The notes under the pieces were generated by a model. It searched no databases. It had not been told where the DNA came from and saw only the letters and a list, made by a program, of their open reading frames with translations. This document shows, piece after piece, positions 59,760 through 64,000 of a DNA stretch of 64,000 nt; the stretch's first letter is position 1, and every line of letters starts with the position of its first letter. A program made the position numbers and the translations under genes. The DNA comes from Pyrus communis (Eukaryota; Streptophyta; Magnoliopsida; Rosales; Rosaceae): the NCBI RefSeq assembly GCF_963583255.1, contig NC_084803.1:5824121-5888120 (forward strand), written 5' to 3'.

Positions 59760-62177
59760 ATGGAGATAATCGGCGACGCGCTTCGCCAGGCGTTCATGCC
59801 GAAGCACGAGTACGAGAGCCTCCGGGCGGAAGACAGAGCGTGGGTGAAACTTCAGAAACCACTGCTAATGGCGTCCATGGCGTTGGTCTGCCTCGTAGTT
59901 GTTGTGTGCACGGTTATTAGCTTGAACATTGTGTTTCCGGCCGACCCGGCTAAGCGGCCGTTCTGCGGCGACCGGAGGCTTAATTCGTTGCCGATGAATG
60001 TGAGAGGCGGCGATTCGGATCCGTTTCCGGGAGCGTTTTATCTTACGGATCAGGAAATTGCGGATTACTACTGGATGGTTGTGTTCATTCCCACCTTGAT
60101 CATTTTCTTGGCTACTTTCATGTATCTCGTTGCGGGTAAGGAAGCTTTCAAGCTCTACTTTGATTTTTTTTTTTTTTTTTTTTTTACAATTTGAAGTTCT
60201 TGTTTGGATGCTAATAAATCCAAGAGGTAGGAAATGAAATTTTTGATTTTGTGTTTGTTGTAGAAAGGTGGAGACTTGGTTCATTACGAGTGCGTTAGGA
60301 TCGAAATATCTAGTAAAAAATGATTGTGATTAGTGATAACAAAAGGGAAGACTTGGGGAATGTATAGGTTACATATTGGATAATTGTGAGATCTTGGTCT
60401 ATTTGGTTAGAAAAATCATCAGAAGTACTATAAGGAAATGGCATTTATAATCCGGGGTTTGCTGTCTCGGATAAGCCATTGTCTAAGTACTCTGAATTGT
60501 AAGTTATGGTGTTCACTTGGTGGAATAGATTTATGCTTATAATACTTAAAGTTGATAGCTTTGTAGCTGGTGAATGAGTACTAGAAGCCATGTACTCACC
60601 CGGAGCACAAAAGTGAATCTCTTTAGTAGTTTTTTTTTTTTTTTTTGGTATTTTGTAGTAGAAGTAGAACTTCTGTTAAAGACAATCAGAAGAATATGCA
60701 TCAAAGCTGAAAGACCACCCTTAAAGGGTCGATATTTGAAAACTTAGTAATAAATATGGGGCTTTATATGGTTCCGTAGTGGTTGATTCACACCTCGTGA
60801 CCAGCTTCATGTCTAGGGCATAATCTGCTTGCGAAGTGTATAAATGAGTATTAATTGGTTGTGCATGGATCATGGTATACAATTTTGTTGGAGAAGGGAC
60901 ATTGTGTTGTTGGATATTGCCTCATTATTCTACAGGGAATTTTTTTTTGTTTTTTTGAGAAAATATTTTACAGGGATTAGATCTAACAATTTTCAGGGCA
61001 ATAATTTGATTTGGATATGCTAAATGGTTTTCAACTTCTCATAGTTTCAATCTGGGTGCAGGAATCACCGTTGCTTATTCTGCTCCAACAAGACATGGAT
61101 GCTTAAAAGTTGTTGAAAATAACTACTGTGCTTCCAAAAGAGGTATGCTCCCTTTGTCTTTCTCTCTCACACTCCTGGCACACTTGTTTTCTTTTTCCTT
61201 TATTGATATTTAGCTGTTATAACTCGTTTTCGCCCTTTCACACTGAAATTTTGCTTCACTTGTTCATGGTTTAGTTATTGGAATATTTCAAATGAACTAC
61301 TGTATCCTATATATTTAAGTCACCGCTATCTATTGCTTATCACATGTGACTGGACTTGTCATAGATCATCTGGTTGCTGCATACTATCTCAACTTGCTTG
61401 GCTGTTTTGAGTTTTTACCCTGGTGCTAGTTATACAGTTACTAGTTACTCCTAAATAGCAAATTGGGTATAGAAGTGTAGTGTGCCAGAATTTGTTCACA
61501 CTTTTTTTAGTTGCAAGTGAGTTAGGGTAAAGGCTTTCTTTTGTTGGTTAAAGATGGATCTAAGAGATTGCTTGCATCATGAAGATTTTTGTACTTCTTA
61601 TTAGGGCCTTGCCAGAATGGGCATACAGAAGTTCGGTTATGAGTATCTTTTCCCGTGTGGCACTGATGGTTCATCCGTTTTATCATGCCAGTTTTCTTTA
61701 ACAATACAAATTGTAGCATTTCTTTTATATCCTGGCACCTTTGGTCAGAAGCTTGGCGTTGCATGACAACCTCTAATAATTGATGTTTGACCTCTTTTAT
61801 AATCTGCAGGTGGAGTTCGATGTCTATCGATTCTGAATGCCGTCTTTGCTATCATATTTGGTCTACTTGCATTGTTTCTTGGCTCTAGCCTCCTAACACA
61901 AGGAAGCTCCTGCTCTTTGCCCTTGTTCTGGTGCTATGAGTTTGGATCTTGGGGGATGGTTGTTCTATATGGAGGAACTGCCTTCTTTCTAAGAAGGAGA
62001 GCAGCTGCAATCCTTGATGAGGGTGAGTTTGGCGGTCGAAACCTAGGTCTTGAAATGTTGGAGAACCCCGTAGAAGTGTCACCAGAGGTGGAAAGGCGGG
62101 TTAACGAAGGGTTTAAAGCATGGATGGGGTCTTCACTCCTATCTTCTGATGAAGAAGATGAACCTGACAGTTGTTAG
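59760..62177 (+). CDS. Plant-specific integral membrane protein with four TM helices, function unknown
   Basis: Three exons join in frame: 59760-60135, 61062-61142 and 61810-62177, giving 274 aa. Predicted helices are at about 35-59 (PLLMASMALVCLVVVVCTVI), 104-132 (YYWMVVFIPTLIIFLATFMY), 158-178 (SILNAVFAIIFGLLALFLG) and 192-212 (FWCYEFGSWGMVVLYGGTAF). Between helices 1 and 2, and 2 and 3, are loops with several Cys (PFCGDRR, HGCLKVVENNYCASKRG), which could form disulfides. Both termini are hydrophilic; the tail is acidic and Ser-rich (SSLLSSDEEDEPDSC). The start MEIIGDALRQAFMPKHEYES looks like a conserved plant family opening, and the first ATG after the leader was used. I recognise it as a conserved plant protein of unknown function; no reaction or partner can be stated. 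Confidence 0.85.
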
Positions 62178-62481
62178 GAACTTTCCCACATATCTCCAAC
62201 TCTAACATGTGAATGGTTTGGCATTTACGTGAAGCCTTTCAGAACTAAACAAGTTCCGGCAGACTTTTTGACAACTTCAGAAGAGGATAGAATAGTTTGA
62301 AATTCAACTTTGGCTCATCAAAGATGCCAGCTTTGAAATGGTTCTAGTAATGATGTAACACAAAGTGAATGCTGGTTGCCCGACTTTAGGATCATGTCGA
62401 TTTTGTAACCTTTGTTGCGCGTGCCCTCTTTGGTAGCCTGTGAATATCTAACCAGATCTCTCTCCCTCCCTCCCTCCCTCA

Positions 62482-62512
<31 letters not shown>

Positions 62513-63080
62513 CACTCAAAGTAACCAGATGTTCTGCCACGATTTTTATATCAAAGATCTATTGAACAATGCTGAGAAACTCATGGCATGTTTACATGCT
62601 ACTATGTTGCAAGTTATGGGTTATGTTTCCTTAATAAATCATACCTTTGGGGGTATTAATTATCATTGTCATTCACGACTTCTCTTGTTTCAAGTAAACA
62701 TGGTCTCAGCCTTGTTATCAATTCATCTTTTGAACTTGTGTGTGTTTAGATGTGAATCGCCCATATCATGTACCAAGTGATGCGTTTAAGTTTAGGTTTG
62801 GTCACACAATGGGTCAACCACTAATCAAGTATCGAACTTAACACAAGTATAATACAACATTGTCATCCATGTGAGTCGAACTTAAAAGCTTTTACTCACA
62901 AGTGAAGAGAAATATTTCTAGATTGTAGTATCATTTTTGGTATATCATTTTGATTTTATTAACAATAATGGTGTCTATCAATGACTTACTGTCCGCTTTT
63001 TTCCATCTTTAGACCCCAAGCATGGCGTAATCAAATGCCCGAATAAGAAACCCTTATAAGCCCAAACAAAACCCAATCCA
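62178..63080. other. Intergenic region with a 29-nt poly-C run
   Basis: Starts with the 3' untranslated region of the membrane protein gene. A CT-rich tract leads into an uninterrupted C run at 62483-62511. No gene is seen in the rest. Confidence 0.6.
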
Positions 63081-63440
63081 TCTTTTAGCAAAAATAATCT
63101 TGATATTTGTATAACTCCTCATTTTAATTCTTGAGATTTAAAATCAAAAGAAGTGGTCTCTAACATTATCCACCATCAATCATTTTGATCATTGGGTGAA
63201 AAAGTATGTTAAATAAGGATCAAAATGACAAAACTATCCTCAATTTAATAAATAATATGCCAAAACGATTTGACCAAAAATGTGGATATTTTTGTCATTT
63301 TATTCTTATTTTATGAAAATTTTTCACAGAATAACTAAAATAATTCACCGTAGATAAATATATAAATCAAAATAAAAAGTTATGCAAACCTCGTCAAAAT
63401 GAGAAGTTATGCAAATCGGGATAACATTTTGACTATAAAC
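63081..63440. mobile_element. Mutator-like MITE upstream of eIF3L
   Basis: Same family as 968-1336: shares 'ataactcctcattttaattc', 'caaaatgacaaaac' and 'atatttttgtcattttattc'. The right end mirrors the left (complement TTATAGTCAAAATG... against TTTTAGCAAAAATA). The target duplication is not clean (CCCAAT occurs on both sides). It ends about 160 bp before the eIF3L start codon. Confidence 0.65.
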
Positions 63441-63600
63441 TCCCCAATGAAATTCATTGGTTAGTGCTGCTGTAACGTGTAAAACCCTAATCTCTCTCCT
63501 CCTCTCATCGTTTCTCTGCAGTGGCTCGGCTGAACGGCACAACCCTTCTCGACTCTCTCGACTCTGTCGACACTCGAATTCCCAACCAGCAGCAACCACA

Positions 63601-64000
63601 ATGGCAGCATACGACTACGACGACGCAGGCACATACGACGAGACATCGGCGACGCAGCGCCAAACTTCGTCCGGAGCCCCGCCGTCTTCAGACCTCGGAT
63701 ACGACCCCAACTTCGTCCCCGACTCCGTAAAAGCCTTCGTCGTCCACCTCTACCGCCACATCCGTGAGAAGAATGTCTATGAGATCCACCAGATGTACGA
63801 GTCCTCGTTCCAGACCATCTCCGATCGGCTCTTCAAGGACACCCCCTGGCCCTCCGTCGACGCCGTCGCCCACTACGTCGACAATGACCACGTCTTCTGC
63901 CTCCTCTACCGCGAGATGTGGTTCCGCCACCTCTACGCCCGCCTGTCCCCGACGCTGAAGCAGCGAATCGACTCCTGGGACAATTACTGCAGCGTCTTCC
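63601..64000 (+). CDS. EIF3L: Eukaryotic translation initiation factor 3 subunit L, N-terminal part
   Basis: An open frame begins at ATG 63601 and runs off the window after 133 codons. It opens MAAYDYDDAGTYDETSAT and continues with the family core: PNFVPDSVKAFVVHLYRHI, then REKNVYEIHQMYESSFQTI, FCLLYREMWFRHLYARL and DSWDNYCSVF. eIF3l is a subunit of the eIF3 complex that brings mRNA and the 40S ribosome together; the PCI domain expected further on lies outside the window. The first ATG after the MITE and a short GC-rich leader was used. Codon use is strongly C-ending, unlike its neighbours. No intron is seen within this part. Confidence 0.95.
   Translation, partial: MAAYDYDDAGTYDETSATQRQTSSGAPPSSDLGYDPNFVPDSVKAFVVHLYRHIREKNVYEIHQMYESSFQTISDRLFKDTPWPSVDAVAHYVDNDHVFCLLYREMWFRHLYARLSPTLKQRIDSWDNYCSVF

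Overview
This window is nuclear DNA from a flowering plant. It has intron-rich genes with canonical GT-AG splice sites, AT-rich intergenic DNA, and plant-only families such as EMF1, TOL and TCX. The gene content and the repeat families (MULE-, hAT- and Harbinger-type MITEs, plus a dispersed repeat present five times) look like a Rosaceae genome, most likely apple or pear. The genus is an inference from memory of such genomes. All genes were spliced by hand from the sequence, and every multi-exon model stays in frame from start to stop.

Layout. 1-20 kb: an ARM-repeat protein gene (2232-3224, +), a three-exon L-gulonolactone oxidase-like gene (4149-7110, +), a 6 kb repeat-rich gap with Ty1/copia gag remnants and two TIR elements, then EMBRYONIC FLOWER 1 (13763-18790, -). 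20-29 kb: no gene recognised; a retroposon-like block and a Harbinger MITE. 29.1-33.6 kb: a 4.5 kb PIF/Harbinger transposon with an intact Myb-like ORF and a convergent transposase broken by two stop codons. 35-46 kb: a TSO1-like CXC protein gene (+), a gutted alpha/beta-hydrolase gene (+) carrying a hAT-like insertion, and PEX4 (-). 47-54 kb: a ten-exon TOM1-like (TOL) gene (-). 54-64 kb: an unidentified frameshifted fragment, a chloroplast-type D-amino-acid aminotransferase/ADC lyase gene (-), a Harbinger-like element carrying a kinesin-motor scrap, a four-TM protein gene (+), and the first 133 codons of eIF3 subunit L (+) running off the end.

The genes do not form one pathway. They do preserve an old plant neighbourhood: TCX, alpha/beta-hydrolase, PEX4 and eIF3L are, from memory, also clustered on Arabidopsis chromosome 5 (about AT5G25754 to AT5G25790). 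The most unusual features are evolutionary: the hydrolase gene that kept its ends but lost its catalytic middle, the Harbinger element with one live-looking and one dead gene, and transposon-borne or duplicated exon pieces. I found no convincing undescribed system.
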